From Variovorax sp. IB41 (lineage in GTDB: Bacteria > Pseudomonadota > Gammaproteobacteria > Burkholderiales > Burkholderiaceae_C): a DNA stretch of 64,000 nt. Location of the stretch: the NCBI RefSeq assembly GCF_016405905.1, contig NZ_JAEFCB010000006.1, positions 62,001 through 126,000 of the forward strand, in the 5' to 3' direction. Shown one piece after another: positions 51,382-59,868 of the stretch; position 1 is the first letter of the stretch; each line of letters begins with the position of its first letter. The position numbers were made by a program, and so were the translations under genes. The notes under the pieces are model-generated. The model was given only the letters and a program-made list of their open reading frames with translations. It did not search any database and had not been told where the DNA came from.

Positions 51382-52823
51382 GCCGCGGTTGCAGCAGAAA
51401 CCGTGCCGCGCGCGCGTTCGAGGTCGTCCAGCCAGCGGGCATAGGCCTCGGCGCGCTCGCCGTCCGCGAGGCGCAGCAACGCGGAAGGATGCAGGGTCAC
51501 GAACACGGGCCGGCCATCGCGGCGCTCATGCAGCCACGCCCCGCGCTCGGCCTGCACCGCGACCGGCCGGCCCAGCAAAGCGCGCGCCGCGGTCGCGCCG
51601 AGCGCCACCAGTCCCTGGGGCCTCACGAGCGAGATCTCGCTGTCGAGCCAGTGCGCGCAGGCTTCGGCTTCGCGCTGCGCCGCGGTCTTGTGGATGCGCC
51701 GCTTGCCGCGCAGCTCGTACTTGAAGTGCTTCACGGCATTGGCGAGGTACACGGTGTCGCGCGCCCAGCCCAGTTGCGCCATCGCGCGGTCGAGCAGTTG
51801 GCCGGCCGGGCCGACGAAGGGGCGGCCGGCCAGGTCTTCCTGGTCGCCGGGTTGTTCGCCGACCAGCATGTGCCGCGGCGCCAGCGGGCCTTCGCCGCAC
51901 ACGGCCTGCGTGGCGAGCGCGCCGATCGGGCAATCGCGGCAGGCGTGCGCGGCGGCGCGCAGTTCGGCCAGGTCGGCGGGCGCCACGCCATCGGCCGGCC
52001 GCAGGTGCAGCGCAATGGGCGCGCGGATGCGCCGCGCCGCCGTGGGCGGCGCATCGATCATCGACTGGCTGCGCGCCTGGGCCGCGCCCGTGATCGGCTG
52101 GATCAGCGCGGCCTCGGGCAGGTTGTGCCAGTAGCGGCGCGGCATCTCGCGCCGCATCATCGCGACCTTCAGCCGCGCCGGGTTGAAGATGTGCTCGTAG
52201 TAGGTGAGCCAGAGCTGCTCGCCCGCATCGGGCGGCGGCTTCTCTCGGCGGTCGGCGCCCTCGCCGAAAGCCAGCGCCTGGCCGTCCCACTCGACGCAGC
52301 GCTCGGGCGTGAGGATGGCCCAGCGCATCTGCGCGAAGCGCCGTGCGAAGAACGGCGCGTTGGCCTCGACGATGTGGTGGTCGGGCTCGAACCACGCGAC
52401 GTGGCGCTCCAGCCCGTCTTCGCCCATGACCTTGGTGAAACGCACGAACGCGCGCATCTTGTGGATGTCGCGGTGCACGGCCTTGGCCATCAGCTGGGCC
52501 TGCATCATGTCGGCATCGAGCGGGTCGTGTCGCAATGCGGGCTCGTGCGCGAGACGCCAGAGCAGGCGGTACATCAGCGCGAAACGCTGCGGGTCGCGGT
52601 GCAGGATCACATCGCCGCACAGCGCGACGAAGGAGGCCGGCACGGCGTGCGGCGCGCCGGCAATGGACGGCGAAGGCGCGGCGTCGTTCGCTTCGTCGAA
52701 CAGTCCGGCACCCCGCTCCCCGTTCCATTCGACACGGTCCGGCGGAACGCCCTCGGCCAGCAGTTGCCGCGCATGCTGCCGGAAGGCATCGAGATCGATC
52801 GGGTCATCGAGCCGCACGCGCAT
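51378..52823 (-). CDS. UdgX-family uracil-DNA-binding glycosylase with DUF4130 domain
   Basis: UdgX excises uracil from DNA and forms a lasting covalent bond with the abasic site through a histidine. The 481-residue protein has an N-terminal DUF4130 domain (residues 65-245; PASFVALCGDVILHRDPQRF, LWLTYYEHIFNPARLKVAMM) fused to a family-4-like uracil glycosylase (280-475): motif A GEQPGDQEDLAGRPFVGPAG at 322 onward, the UdgX-specific loop KRRIHK at 374-379 with His378 as the reactive residue, and motif B HPSALL at 445. CxxC at 295-298 fits an iron-sulfur cluster. It sits ten bases behind the radical-SAM gene in the LexA-box-led operon. Confidence 0.9.
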   Translation of the reverse strand: MRVRLDDPIDLDAFRQHARQLLAEGVPPDRVEWNGERGAGLFDEANDAAPSPSIAGAPHAVPASFVALCGDVILHRDPQRFALMYRLLWRLAHEPALRHDPLDADMMQAQLMAKAVHRDIHKMRAFVRFTKVMGEDGLERHVAWFEPDHHIVEANAPFFARRFAQMRWAILTPERCVEWDGQALAFGEGADRREKPPPDAGEQLWLTYYEHIFNPARLKVAMMRREMPRRYWHNLPEAALIQPITGAAQARSQSMIDAPPTAARRIRAPIALHLRPADGVAPADLAELRAAAHACRDCPIGALATQAVCGEGPLAPRHMLVGEQPGDQEDLAGRPFVGPAGQLLDRAMAQLGWARDTVYLANAVKHFKYELRGKRRIHKTAAQREAEACAHWLDSEISLVRPQGLVALGATAARALLGRPVAVQAERGAWLHERRDGRPVFVTLHPSALLRLADGERAEAYARWLDDLERARGTVSAATAA

Positions 52824-52833
52824 GACGTCGCAT

Positions 52834-54093
52834 TCAGAACAGCGACGCCTGCGCCGCTGGCGGCCGCGCAACAGGCGCCGCCGCAGCCATGGCGCCCGCC
52901 GCGGGCCGGTGCCCGTCGGCCACCACGAACGGCAGCACCTTGCGCGCCGGCACGTGCAGCCTCCGCAGGTCGTCCGCGCGCACCCGGCGCACGCGCCGCG
53001 CCTGCAGCAGCCGCTCCACGGCTTTCACGCCGAGCCCCGGCACGCGCAGCAGCATCTCGCGCGGCGCGTGGTTCAAATCGACCGGAAAGCGCTCGGCATG
53101 CGCGAGCGCCCAGGCGAGCTTGGGATCGACATCCAGCCGCAGCAGGCCGTCGGGCGCGGCGACGATTTCCTGGTGCTCGAAGCCGTAGAAGCGCATGAGC
53201 CAGTCGGCCTGGTAGAGCCGGTGCTCGCGCATCAGCGGCGGCGCCACCAGCGGCAGCGCGCGCGCTGCATCGGGGATCGGGCTGAAGGCCGAGTAATAGA
53301 CGCGCTTCAACTTGTAGGCGCCGTAGAGCGTGGCGCTGGAGGCCAGGATGTGCCGGTCGTCGGTGGCGTCGGCGCCCACGATCATCTGCGTGCTCTGGCC
53401 CGCGGGCGCGAAGGGCGGAGGCTTCGCGGCGGCGGGCGCCGCGCCGGGGAGCGCGCGGATGGGCACCACGCGGCGCGCCTCCTCGCGCGTGTCGTCGATG
53501 CGCAGGCGCAGCCGCGCCATCGAGCGGCGGATCGCGCTCTCGTCCTTCTCGGGCGCGAGCGCCTGCAGGCCTTCGGTGGTGGGCATCTCGACGTTGATGC
53601 TGAGCCGGTCGGCATAGCGGCCGGCGCGCGCGATGAGCTCGTCGCTCGCGTCGGGAATGGTCTTCAGGTGGATGTAGCCGCGAAAGTCGTGGTCCTCGCG
53701 CAGCTGGCGCGCCACCTCGACCACCTGCTCCATCGTGTGGTCGGGCGACTTGACGATGCCGCTCGAAAGAAACAGCCCCTCGATGCAGTTGCGCCGGTAG
53801 AAATCGAGCGTGAGCTGCACCACCTCCTCGACGCGGAACCGCGCGCGCGGCACGTTGCTCGATGCGCGGTTGACGCAGTAGAGGCAGTCGTACTGGCAGT
53901 GGTTGGTGAGCAGCACCTTCAGGAGCGAGATGCAGCGGCCGTCGGGCGCATAGCTGTGGCAGATGCCGGCGCCCTCGGTCGATCCGATGCCGCGCCCGCC
54001 CAGCGAATCGCGCGGCTGCGAGCCGCTGGACGCGCACGAGGCGTCGTACTTGGCGGCGTCCGCAAGGATGGCGAGTTTGCGCTGGAGGTCCAC
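52834..54093 (-). CDS. radical SAM DNA modification/repair protein
   Basis: Radical-SAM enzyme of the group annotated as putative DNA modification/repair proteins that travel with UdgX or DUF4130 genes, 419 residues. The 4Fe-4S motif CX3CX2C is in NHCQYDCLYCVNR (66, 70, 73). SSGIVKSPDHTMEQVVEVAR and LHLKTIPD-like strands (GYIHLKTIPDASDELIARAG) follow. A helix-hairpin-helix DNA-binding motif lies near the C-terminus (REMLLRVPGLGVKAVERLLQ). The start is a GTG at 54093, giving the family N-terminus MDLQRKLAILADAAKYDASC. An earlier TTG at 54138 lies beyond the LexA-type box and is rejected. Confidence 0.87.
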   Translation of the reverse strand: MDLQRKLAILADAAKYDASCASSGSQPRDSLGGRGIGSTEGAGICHSYAPDGRCISLLKVLLTNHCQYDCLYCVNRASSNVPRARFRVEEVVQLTLDFYRRNCIEGLFLSSGIVKSPDHTMEQVVEVARQLREDHDFRGYIHLKTIPDASDELIARAGRYADRLSINVEMPTTEGLQALAPEKDESAIRRSMARLRLRIDDTREEARRVVPIRALPGAAPAAAKPPPFAPAGQSTQMIVGADATDDRHILASSATLYGAYKLKRVYYSAFSPIPDAARALPLVAPPLMREHRLYQADWLMRFYGFEHQEIVAAPDGLLRLDVDPKLAWALAHAERFPVDLNHAPREMLLRVPGLGVKAVERLLQARRVRRVRADDLRRLHVPARKVLPFVVADGHRPAAGAMAAAAPVARPPAAQASLF

Positions 54094-54115
54094 GGCAGGT
54101 TCGAGCTGGAAAATA

Positions 54116-54131
54116 CTGTATGAATATACAG
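54116..54131. promoter_or_regulatory. LexA-type SOS box
   Basis: CTGTATGAATATACAG matches the CTG-N10-CAG palindrome bound by LexA in Gram-negative bacteria; both half sites are intact, the centre is AT-rich, and the preceding TA extends the consensus. It lies 22 bases upstream of the radical-SAM start on the minus strand. DNA damage should therefore induce the radical-SAM / UdgX / AllA operon. Confidence 0.85.
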
Positions 54132-54217
54132 CTTTCAAATCCCCATGTCAGAAGAAGGCGCAAGCTGGCCGCGTTGCATTGCGCAGGGCCCGACCCCTCG
54201 GCTACGCTCGGCGGCAG

Positions 54218-54568
54218 ATGACTTCCCCTGCCCCCAGCGACACCGCAACCCCCCGCCTGATTTCCCCGAGCCTCGCCGACGGCGGCCTCGCGGCCACATT
54301 CACGACGCCCGATGGCGCGCCGGCCTTCGCAGTGCGCTGGCACGGCACCGTCTACGGCTATCTCAACCAATGTCCGCACGCCGGCGGCCCGCTCGATTTC
54401 GAAGGCCAGGTCCTCGAAAGCTCCGGCCGCTTCCTGATGTGCGCGCGGCACGGCGCGATCTTCGAGCCGGACACCGGCAAGTGCGTCGGCGGCCCCTGCC
54501 GCGGCGCGCGGCTCGCACCGCTGGCGGTCCGTGAAAAAGCGGACGGCAGCGTGTGGCTCACCGATTGA
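54218..54568 (+). CDS. Rieske-type 2Fe-2S ferredoxin
   Basis: A 116-residue Rieske electron carrier. The cluster is bound by CPHAGGPLDF and CARHGAIFEP: the pairs Cys-Pro-His and Cys-Ala-Arg-His have the Rieske CxH...CxxH pattern. The sequence around (GTVYGYLNQCPHAGG, DTGKCVGGPCRGARLAPLAV) fits small stand-alone Rieske proteins that serve ring-hydroxylating oxygenases or other reductases. No oxygenase gene is adjacent. It is divergent from the LexA-box-led operon and could share its control region. Confidence 0.87.
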   Translation: MTSPAPSDTATPRLISPSLADGGLAATFTTPDGAPAFAVRWHGTVYGYLNQCPHAGGPLDFEGQVLESSGRFLMCARHGAIFEPDTGKCVGGPCRGARLAPLAVREKADGSVWLTD

Positions 54569-54591
54569 CAACAACCACCCCTGGAAAACAC

Positions 54592-55152
54592 ATGCGCACC
54601 CTCTCCCTCTCCCTTTCGACCCTCGCCGTCGCAGCCCTCCTCTCCGGCTGCGGCGCCATGGCCCCCGCCACCGGCGGCAAGGCCCCCACCGGCCTGAAGG
54701 TCACCTCGTCCGCCTTCGCCGACAACACCGTCATCCCGGCCGAACACGCCGGCGTGGGCGACTGCGGCGGCAAGAACGTCTCGATGCCCGTGGCATGGAC
54801 GCAGTTGCCCGCCAAGGCAAAGTCGGTCGCCGTGCTGCTGTCGGACCCGGACGGCGCGCTGGGCCTGGGCGTCTCGCACTGGGTGGCCTACAACATCCCG
54901 GCCGAGCGCGGCCAGTTGAAGGCGAACGAGACGGGCGGCTTCACCGTGGGCCCGAACGTGGCGGGCGCGGCGGCCTACCGCGGCATGTGCCCGCCCGTCG
55001 GCGACCATCCGCACCACTACGTGCTGACCGTGGTGGCCTCCGACCTCGCGCCGGGCGCGCTGCCGGCGGGGCTCACGCGCGATGCGCTGCTCGCGGCGCT
55101 CAAGGGGCACGCGCTGGGCGGGCAGAGCGTGGTCGGGCTCTACAGCCGCTAA
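54592..55152 (+). CDS. YbhB/YbcL (PEBP)-family lipoprotein
   Basis: Phosphatidylethanolamine-binding-protein fold, 186 residues, anchored as a lipoprotein (lipobox LLSGCGAM near residue 20). Family motifs seen are FADNTVIPAEHAGVGDCGGK, VSMPVAWTQLPAKAKSVAVL, LLSDPDGALGLGVSHWVAYN, GPNVAGAAAYRGMCPPVGDH and HHYVLTVVASD. PEBP proteins bind anionic ligands; in bacteria their role is unclear. It follows the Rieske gene after 23 bases and precedes a small lipoprotein gene. Confidence 0.88.
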   Translation: MRTLSLSLSTLAVAALLSGCGAMAPATGGKAPTGLKVTSSAFADNTVIPAEHAGVGDCGGKNVSMPVAWTQLPAKAKSVAVLLSDPDGALGLGVSHWVAYNIPAERGQLKANETGGFTVGPNVAGAAAYRGMCPPVGDHPHHYVLTVVASDLAPGALPAGLTRDALLAALKGHALGGQSVVGLYSR

Positions 55153-55202
55153 AGTCGCAGGCTCCTTTCACGTCACACATGCGCAGCGATGCGCATCCAC
55201 CG

Positions 55203-55436
55203 ATGCGCCGCTTCACCGCACTCCTGGCTCTTCTTCCCATCGCGCTCGTCGCCGCCGGCTGCGCCTCCTCGCGGCCCGCGCCGCGCGTCAGCTTCCTGGG
55301 CGACGGCGTCTTCAAGTCGCCCACCGCGCAGGACGCCGAAGCCTACTGCCGCAACTTCGGCGCGCCGCTGCGCTACCTCGACCCGAAGGCGGCGCGCCTG
55401 GCGCCCGACAGCGAAGTCACCTACCGCTGCGACTGA
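55203..55436 (+). CDS. small lipoprotein, 77 aa
   Basis: Short lipoprotein with signal sequence MRRFTALLALLPIALVAAGC and acylated Cys at residue 20. The mature part has FLGDGVFKSPTAQDAEAYCR and ends RLAPDSEVTYRCD, including two cysteines that could be disulphide-linked. An ATG at 55179 would add eight residues. The 3' end overlaps the 3' end of the convergent LysR gene by 16 bases. The function is unknown. Confidence 0.68.
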   Translation: MRRFTALLALLPIALVAAGCASSRPAPRVSFLGDGVFKSPTAQDAEAYCRNFGAPLRYLDPKAARLAPDSEVTYRCD

Positions 55437-56365
55437 ACGGCCATTTGAGCAGCCAGCTGACCGCCCGGCTGCGCGCCGGCCGCCCGCACCCGCTCCAGGA
55501 TGAAGTCGATGAAGGTGCGGATCGCGCGCGTGTGCTGCCGGTTGGGCATGTAGAGGATGAACATCTGCGTGCCGAAGATCGACAGGCGCCAGTCGTCCAG
55601 CGTGGTCAGCACCTCGCCCTTGCGCACGTCTTCCTGCACCACGTAGTCGGGCACGAGGCCGATGCCCAAACCCGCGAGGATCGCCTGGCGCAGGAACAAA
55701 AAATTTTCCGAGATCAGCGTCGGCTCCAGGATCACCTCGCGCCGCGTTTCGCCCCGGTAGGCGGACACGCGCAGCTGCCGGCCGATGACCGCGGCGGTGA
55801 CCACGGGCGCGCCCTGCAGTTCGTCCAGCTGCACGGGCAGCGGATGTTTTTCCGCATAGGCGCGTGAGGCGCACGCCACGTAGCGCACGGGCCCCAGGTC
55901 GCGCGCCACGAGGTTCTGCGGCGGCTCGGGAATCACGCGCACCGCGATGTCCACTTCGTCGCGCAGCAGGTCCTCGATGCGGTTCTCGAACACCACGTCC
56001 AGCACGATGCCGGGGTACTGCCGCTTGAAGTCGATGAGCCAGTCGGCCATCACCAGCTGCCCGTAGCCGCTGGGCACGCTCAGCCGCACGCGGCCCTGCA
56101 GGCCTTCGCCCAGCGTGGTGACCGACTCGCGCGCGGCGATCAATTCGGTCTGGATGGCCACGCCGTGCTGGTACAGGCGCAGGCCGATTTCGGTCGGCTC
56201 GGCGCGCCGCGTCGTGCGCCGCACGAGCTGCGCGCCGACCGAGCGCTCCAGCTGGTTCAGGTGGTAGCTGACGTTGGCGCGGCTCATCTTGAGCCGGCGG
56301 GCGGCGGCGCTCAGGTTGCCGGCGTCAAGGATTTCCACCAGCAGGGTGAGCGATTGGAGGTCCAT
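55421..56365 (-). CDS. LysR-family transcriptional regulator
   Basis: A 314-residue LysR regulator. HTH at residues 1-60 (LQSLTLLVEILDAGNLSAAA, RRLKMSRANVSYHLNQLERS), then the effector domain (PSGYGQLVMADWLIDFKRQY near 115). It belongs to the LysR group with the N-terminal MDLQSLTLLVEILDAGNLSA pattern. The divergent degradation operon starts at 56511 and is its likely target. The intergenic region contains a perfect TTGACAG-T-CTGTCAA palindrome. Its 3' end overlaps the small lipoprotein gene. Confidence 0.9.
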   Translation of the reverse strand: MDLQSLTLLVEILDAGNLSAAARRLKMSRANVSYHLNQLERSVGAQLVRRTTRRAEPTEIGLRLYQHGVAIQTELIAARESVTTLGEGLQGRVRLSVPSGYGQLVMADWLIDFKRQYPGIVLDVVFENRIEDLLRDEVDIAVRVIPEPPQNLVARDLGPVRYVACASRAYAEKHPLPVQLDELQGAPVVTAAVIGRQLRVSAYRGETRREVILEPTLISENFLFLRQAILAGLGIGLVPDYVVQEDVRKGEVLTTLDDWRLSIFGTQMFILYMPNRQHTRAIRTFIDFILERVRAAGAQPGGQLAAQMAVQSQR

Positions 56366-56388
56366 GTGACGATTGTGTCAAAAATCCT

Positions 56389-56424
56389 TTGACAGTCTGT
56401 CAACTGTCTATGCAATTGTCAAAG
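56389..56424. promoter_or_regulatory. palindromic control region between LysR and beta-oxidation operon
   Basis: TTGACAG (56389-56395) and CTGTCAA (56397-56403) form a perfect dyad around one base. A second TTGTCAAAG at 56416-56424 pairs with the upstream CTTTGACA (56387-56394). The element lies 87 bases ahead of the multifunctional enzyme gene and just upstream of the LysR start, as expected for a LysR-regulated divergent promoter. Promoter boxes were not clear. Confidence 0.5.
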
Positions 56425-56510
56425 CGCCGATGCGGGCCAAGAATGCGGGGTTCACCCCAGAGCCTCGGGCCCCTCACGCAGCAGGGCCCGCCAACGCAAG
56501 AGACAAGCAC

Positions 56511-58655
56511 ATGGCCACCACCACCCCGAGCACCCCCACGTCTTCCGGTCCCGTGACCTTCGAGCCGTCCCACCTTCACGGCGACGTGTTCGTGGTGACC
56601 ATCGACAACCCGCCCGTCAACGCCCTGGGCGTGGATGTGCGCCGCGGCCTCGTGGCCGCCATCGCGGCGGCCAAGGCCGACAGCGGCGCGAAGGCGGTGT
56701 TGATCGTCGGCGCGGGCCGCAACTTCATCGCGGGTGCGGACATCCGAGAATTCGGCAAGCCGCCGCAGTCGCCCTCGCTGCCCGAGGTGTGCCTCGCGAT
56801 CGAGAACTGCACGAAGCCGGTGATCGCCGCCATCCATGGCGCGGCGCTCGGCGGCGGGCTCGAGGTGGCGCTCTCGGCGCACTACCGCATCGCCTCGCCC
56901 ACGGCCAAGCTCGGCCTGCCCGAAGTGGCGCTGGGCCTCCTGCCCGGCTCGGGCGGCACGCAGCGCGCGCCGCGCCTCATCGGCGTGAAGCCCGCGCTCG
57001 AACTGATGCTCAGCGGCCGCCATGCGGGCGCGAAGGAAGCGCTGTCGCTCGGCCTCGTCGATCGCCTCTGCACCGACGCCGACGCACGCGCCGAAGGCCT
57101 CGCCTACGCGCAGGAACTCATCGCCGGCAACGCCCCGGTGCGCCGCACGCGCGAAGCCGCGGGCCTGGCCGACAAGGACGCCGCCCGCGCCGCGCTCGAC
57201 GCCGCGCGCGCCGACACCGCCAGGAAGAGCCGCGGCCTCTTCTCGCCGATGAAGATCATCGAAGCCGTCGAGGGCGCGCTCACGCTGCCCTTCGACGAAG
57301 GCATGGCGCTGGAGCGCAAGCTCTTTTTGCAGTGCATCGACAGCCCGCAGCGCGCGGGCCTCATCCACGCCTTCTTCGCCGAGCGCGAAGTGCTCAAGGC
57401 GCCCGAGACCCGGTCCGCGAGCCCGCGCAAGCTCGAATCGGCCGGCATCGTGGGCGGCGGCACCATGGGCGCGGGCATCGCGGTGGCGATGCTCGATGCG
57501 GGCCTGCCGGTGACCATGATCGAGCGCGACGAGCCCAGCCTCGCGCGCGGCCGCCAGCACGTGGAGAAGGTGTACGACGGCCTCATCGCCAAGGGCCGCA
57601 TGACGCCCGAGGCCAAGGCCGCCGTCATGGCGCGCTTCAGCGGCTCCACCTCTTATGACGCGCTGGCCGACGTCGACATCGTGGTCGAAGCCGTGTTCGA
57701 AGAGATGGGCGTGAAGAAGGCCGTGTTCGCCGAGCTCGACCGCGTGTGCAAGAGCGGTGCGGTGCTCGCCACCAACACCTCGTACCTGGACATCGACGAG
57801 ATCGCCGCGAGCATCAAGCGCCCGCAGGACGTGGTGGGCCTGCACTTCTTCTCGCCGGCCAACATCATGAAGCTGCTGGAGATCGTGGTGCCCGCCAAGG
57901 TGAGCGCCGACGTGGTGGCCACGGGCTTCGAGCTCGCCAAGAAACTGAAGAAGGTGCCGGTGCGCGCGGGCGTGTGCGACGGCTTCATCGGCAACCGCAT
58001 CCTCGCGGTGTACCGCCAGGCGGCCGACCACATGATGGAAGACGGCGCCTCGCCCTACCAGATCGATGAGGCCGTGCGCGAGTTCGGCTACCCGATGGGC
58101 CCGTTCCAGGTGTCGGACCTCGCGGGCGGCGACATCGGCTGGGCCACGCGCAAGCGCAAGGCCGCCACGCGCGATCCGCAGGCGCGCTACGTGCAGATCG
58201 CCGACCGCATCTGCGAGCGCGGCTGGTTCGGCCAGAAGACCCAGCGCGGCTACTACCTGTACCCCGAGGGCGCGCGCACCGGCTCGCCCGACCCGGCGGT
58301 GCTGGCCATCATCGATGCCGAGCGCGAACGCGCGGGCATCGTGCGGCGCAGTTTCACGAACGAGGAAATCATCCGCCGCTACATGGCCGCGATGGTGAAT
58401 GAAGGCGCCAACGTCGTGCTCCAGCGCATCGCGCTGCGCCCGCTCGACGTGGACGTGACCTTCCTCTACGGCTACGGCTTTCCGCGCCACCGCGGCGGCC
58501 CGATGAAGTACGCGGACACCGTGGGCCTGGCCAAGGTGCTGGCCGACATCCGCGAGTTCGCCAAGGAAGACCCGATCTTCTGGAAGCCATCGCCGCTGCT
58601 CGTGGAGCTTGTCGAACGCGGTGCCGATTTCTCGAGCTTGAACCAACCCGAATAA
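56511..58655 (+). CDS. multifunctional enoyl-CoA hydratase / 3-hydroxyacyl-CoA dehydrogenase
   Basis: Two-step beta-oxidation enzyme of 714 residues. The N-terminal crotonase domain (about 15-205) holds NFIAGADIREFGKPPQSPSL as oxyanion hole and both catalytic glutamates in LGGGLEVALSAHYRIAS and LPEVALGLLPGSGGTQRAPR. The 3-hydroxyacyl-CoA dehydrogenase part (about 310-700) has the NAD loop VGGGTMGAGIAVAMLDAGLP, the catalytic His in VVGLHFFSPANIMKLLEIVV, and the C-terminal helical domain in two copies. It hydrates and then oxidises acyl-CoA intermediates. It heads the operon, divergent from the LysR gene. Confidence 0.93.
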   Translation: MATTTPSTPTSSGPVTFEPSHLHGDVFVVTIDNPPVNALGVDVRRGLVAAIAAAKADSGAKAVLIVGAGRNFIAGADIREFGKPPQSPSLPEVCLAIENCTKPVIAAIHGAALGGGLEVALSAHYRIASPTAKLGLPEVALGLLPGSGGTQRAPRLIGVKPALELMLSGRHAGAKEALSLGLVDRLCTDADARAEGLAYAQELIAGNAPVRRTREAAGLADKDAARAALDAARADTARKSRGLFSPMKIIEAVEGALTLPFDEGMALERKLFLQCIDSPQRAGLIHAFFAEREVLKAPETRSASPRKLESAGIVGGGTMGAGIAVAMLDAGLPVTMIERDEPSLARGRQHVEKVYDGLIAKGRMTPEAKAAVMARFSGSTSYDALADVDIVVEAVFEEMGVKKAVFAELDRVCKSGAVLATNTSYLDIDEIAASIKRPQDVVGLHFFSPANIMKLLEIVVPAKVSADVVATGFELAKKLKKVPVRAGVCDGFIGNRILAVYRQAADHMMEDGASPYQIDEAVREFGYPMGPFQVSDLAGGDIGWATRKRKAATRDPQARYVQIADRICERGWFGQKTQRGYYLYPEGARTGSPDPAVLAIIDAERERAGIVRRSFTNEEIIRRYMAAMVNEGANVVLQRIALRPLDVDVTFLYGYGFPRHRGGPMKYADTVGLAKVLADIREFAKEDPIFWKPSPLLVELVERGADFSSLNQPE

Positions 58656-58667
58656 AGGAGATATCCC

Positions 58668-59858
58668 ATGCGTGAAGCCGTCATCGTTTCCACCGCCCGC
58701 ACCCCGCTCACCAAGGCGCACCGCGGCGAATTCAACATCACCCCCGGCCCCACGCTGGCGGCCTTCGCGGTGAAGGCCGCGGTCGAGCGCTCGGGGCTGG
58801 ACCCCGCGCTGATCGAGGACGCGATCCTGGGCTGCGGCTACCCCGAAGGCACGACCGGCCGCAACGTCGGGCGCCAGGCGGTCATCCGCGCGGGCCTGCC
58901 GATCAGCATCGCCGGCACCACCGTGAACCGCTTCTGCGCCTCGGGCCTGCAGGCGATCGCGATGGCCGCGGGCCGCATCGTGGTGGACGGCGCGCCGGCC
59001 ATGATCGCGGGCGGTGTCGAAAGCATCTCGCAGATCCGCTCGCGCAGCGCCACCGATGCCGGCGACAGCGGCATGGACCCGTGGATCGTCCAGCACAAGC
59101 CCGACCTTTACATGGCGATGATCGAGACCGCCGACATCGTGGCCAAGCGCTATGGCATCAGCCGCGAGGCGCAGGACCGCTTCTCCGCCGAGAGCCAGCG
59201 CCGGACCGAAGAGGCGCAGCTGGCCGGCCGCTACAAGGACGAGATCGTCGCCTGCACCACCACCATGGCCGTGACCGACAAGGAGACCAAGGAAGTCACC
59301 TACCGCGAAGTCACCGCCACCGAAGACAACTGCAACCGCCGCGGCACCACCTACGAGGCGCTGGCCAAGCTCAAGCCGGTGATGGGCGAGGACAAGTTCG
59401 TCACCGCCGGCAACGCCTCGCAGCTCTCCGACGGCGCCTCGGCCTGCGTGCTGATGGAAGCCAAGGATGCCGAGCGCGCCAACATCAAGCCACTCGGCGC
59501 GTTCCGCGGCCTCGCGCTGGCCGGCTGCGAGCCCGACGAGATGGGCATCGGCCCGGTGTTCGCGGTGCCCAAGCTGCTCGCGCGCCATGGCCTCAAGGTC
59601 GAGGACATCGGCCTCTGGGAACTCAACGAGGCCTTCGCATCGCAGTCGATCTACTGCCAGGACAAGCTGGGCATCCCGTCGGAACTGCTCAACGTGAACG
59701 GCGGCGCGATCTCCATCGGCCATCCGTTCGGCATGACCGGCGCGCGCCTGACGGGCCATGCGCTCATCGAAGGCAAGCGCCGCGGCGCGAAGTACGCGGT
59801 GGTCACGATGTGCATCGCCGGCGGCATGGGCGCGGCGGGCCTGTTCGAAATCTACTGA
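58668..59858 (+). CDS. acetyl-CoA C-acyltransferase (thiolase)
   Basis: Thiolase of 396 residues, which cleaves 3-ketoacyl-CoA with CoA. The nucleophile cysteine is in [20 protein letters not shown] near residue 90. The acid/base residues lie in [20 protein letters not shown] (His near 352) and [19 protein letters not shown] (Cys near 382). [17 protein letters not shown] is another family motif. It follows the multifunctional enzyme by 12 bases with an AAAGGAGATA ribosome site. Together they form a FadB/FadA-like pair, probably in degradation of a specific acyl or aromatic acid rather than general fatty acids. Confidence 0.93.
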   Translation: MREAVIVSTARTPLTKAHRGEFNITPGPTLAAFAVKAAVERSGLDPALIEDAILGCGYPEGTTGRNVGRQAVIRAGLPISIAGTTVNRFCASGLQAIAMAAGRIVVDGAPAMIAGGVESISQIRSRSATDAGDSGMDPWIVQHKPDLYMAMIETADIVAKRYGISREAQDRFSAESQRRTEEAQLAGRYKDEIVACTTTMAVTDKETKEVTYREVTATEDNCNRRGTTYEALAKLKPVMGEDKFVTAGNASQLSDGASACVLMEAKDAERANIKPLGAFRGLALAGCEPDEMGIGPVFAVPKLLARHGLKVEDIGLWELNEAFASQSIYCQDKLGIPSELLNVNGGAISIGHPFGMTGARLTGHALIEGKRRGAKYAVVTMCIAGGMGAAGLFEIY

Positions 59859-59868
59859 GGAGCCAGCG

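Noticed and set aside
54094..54138. TTG start at 54138 for the radical-SAM gene
   Set aside because: It would put the LexA-type box inside the coding region; the family N-terminus begins at GTG 54093.
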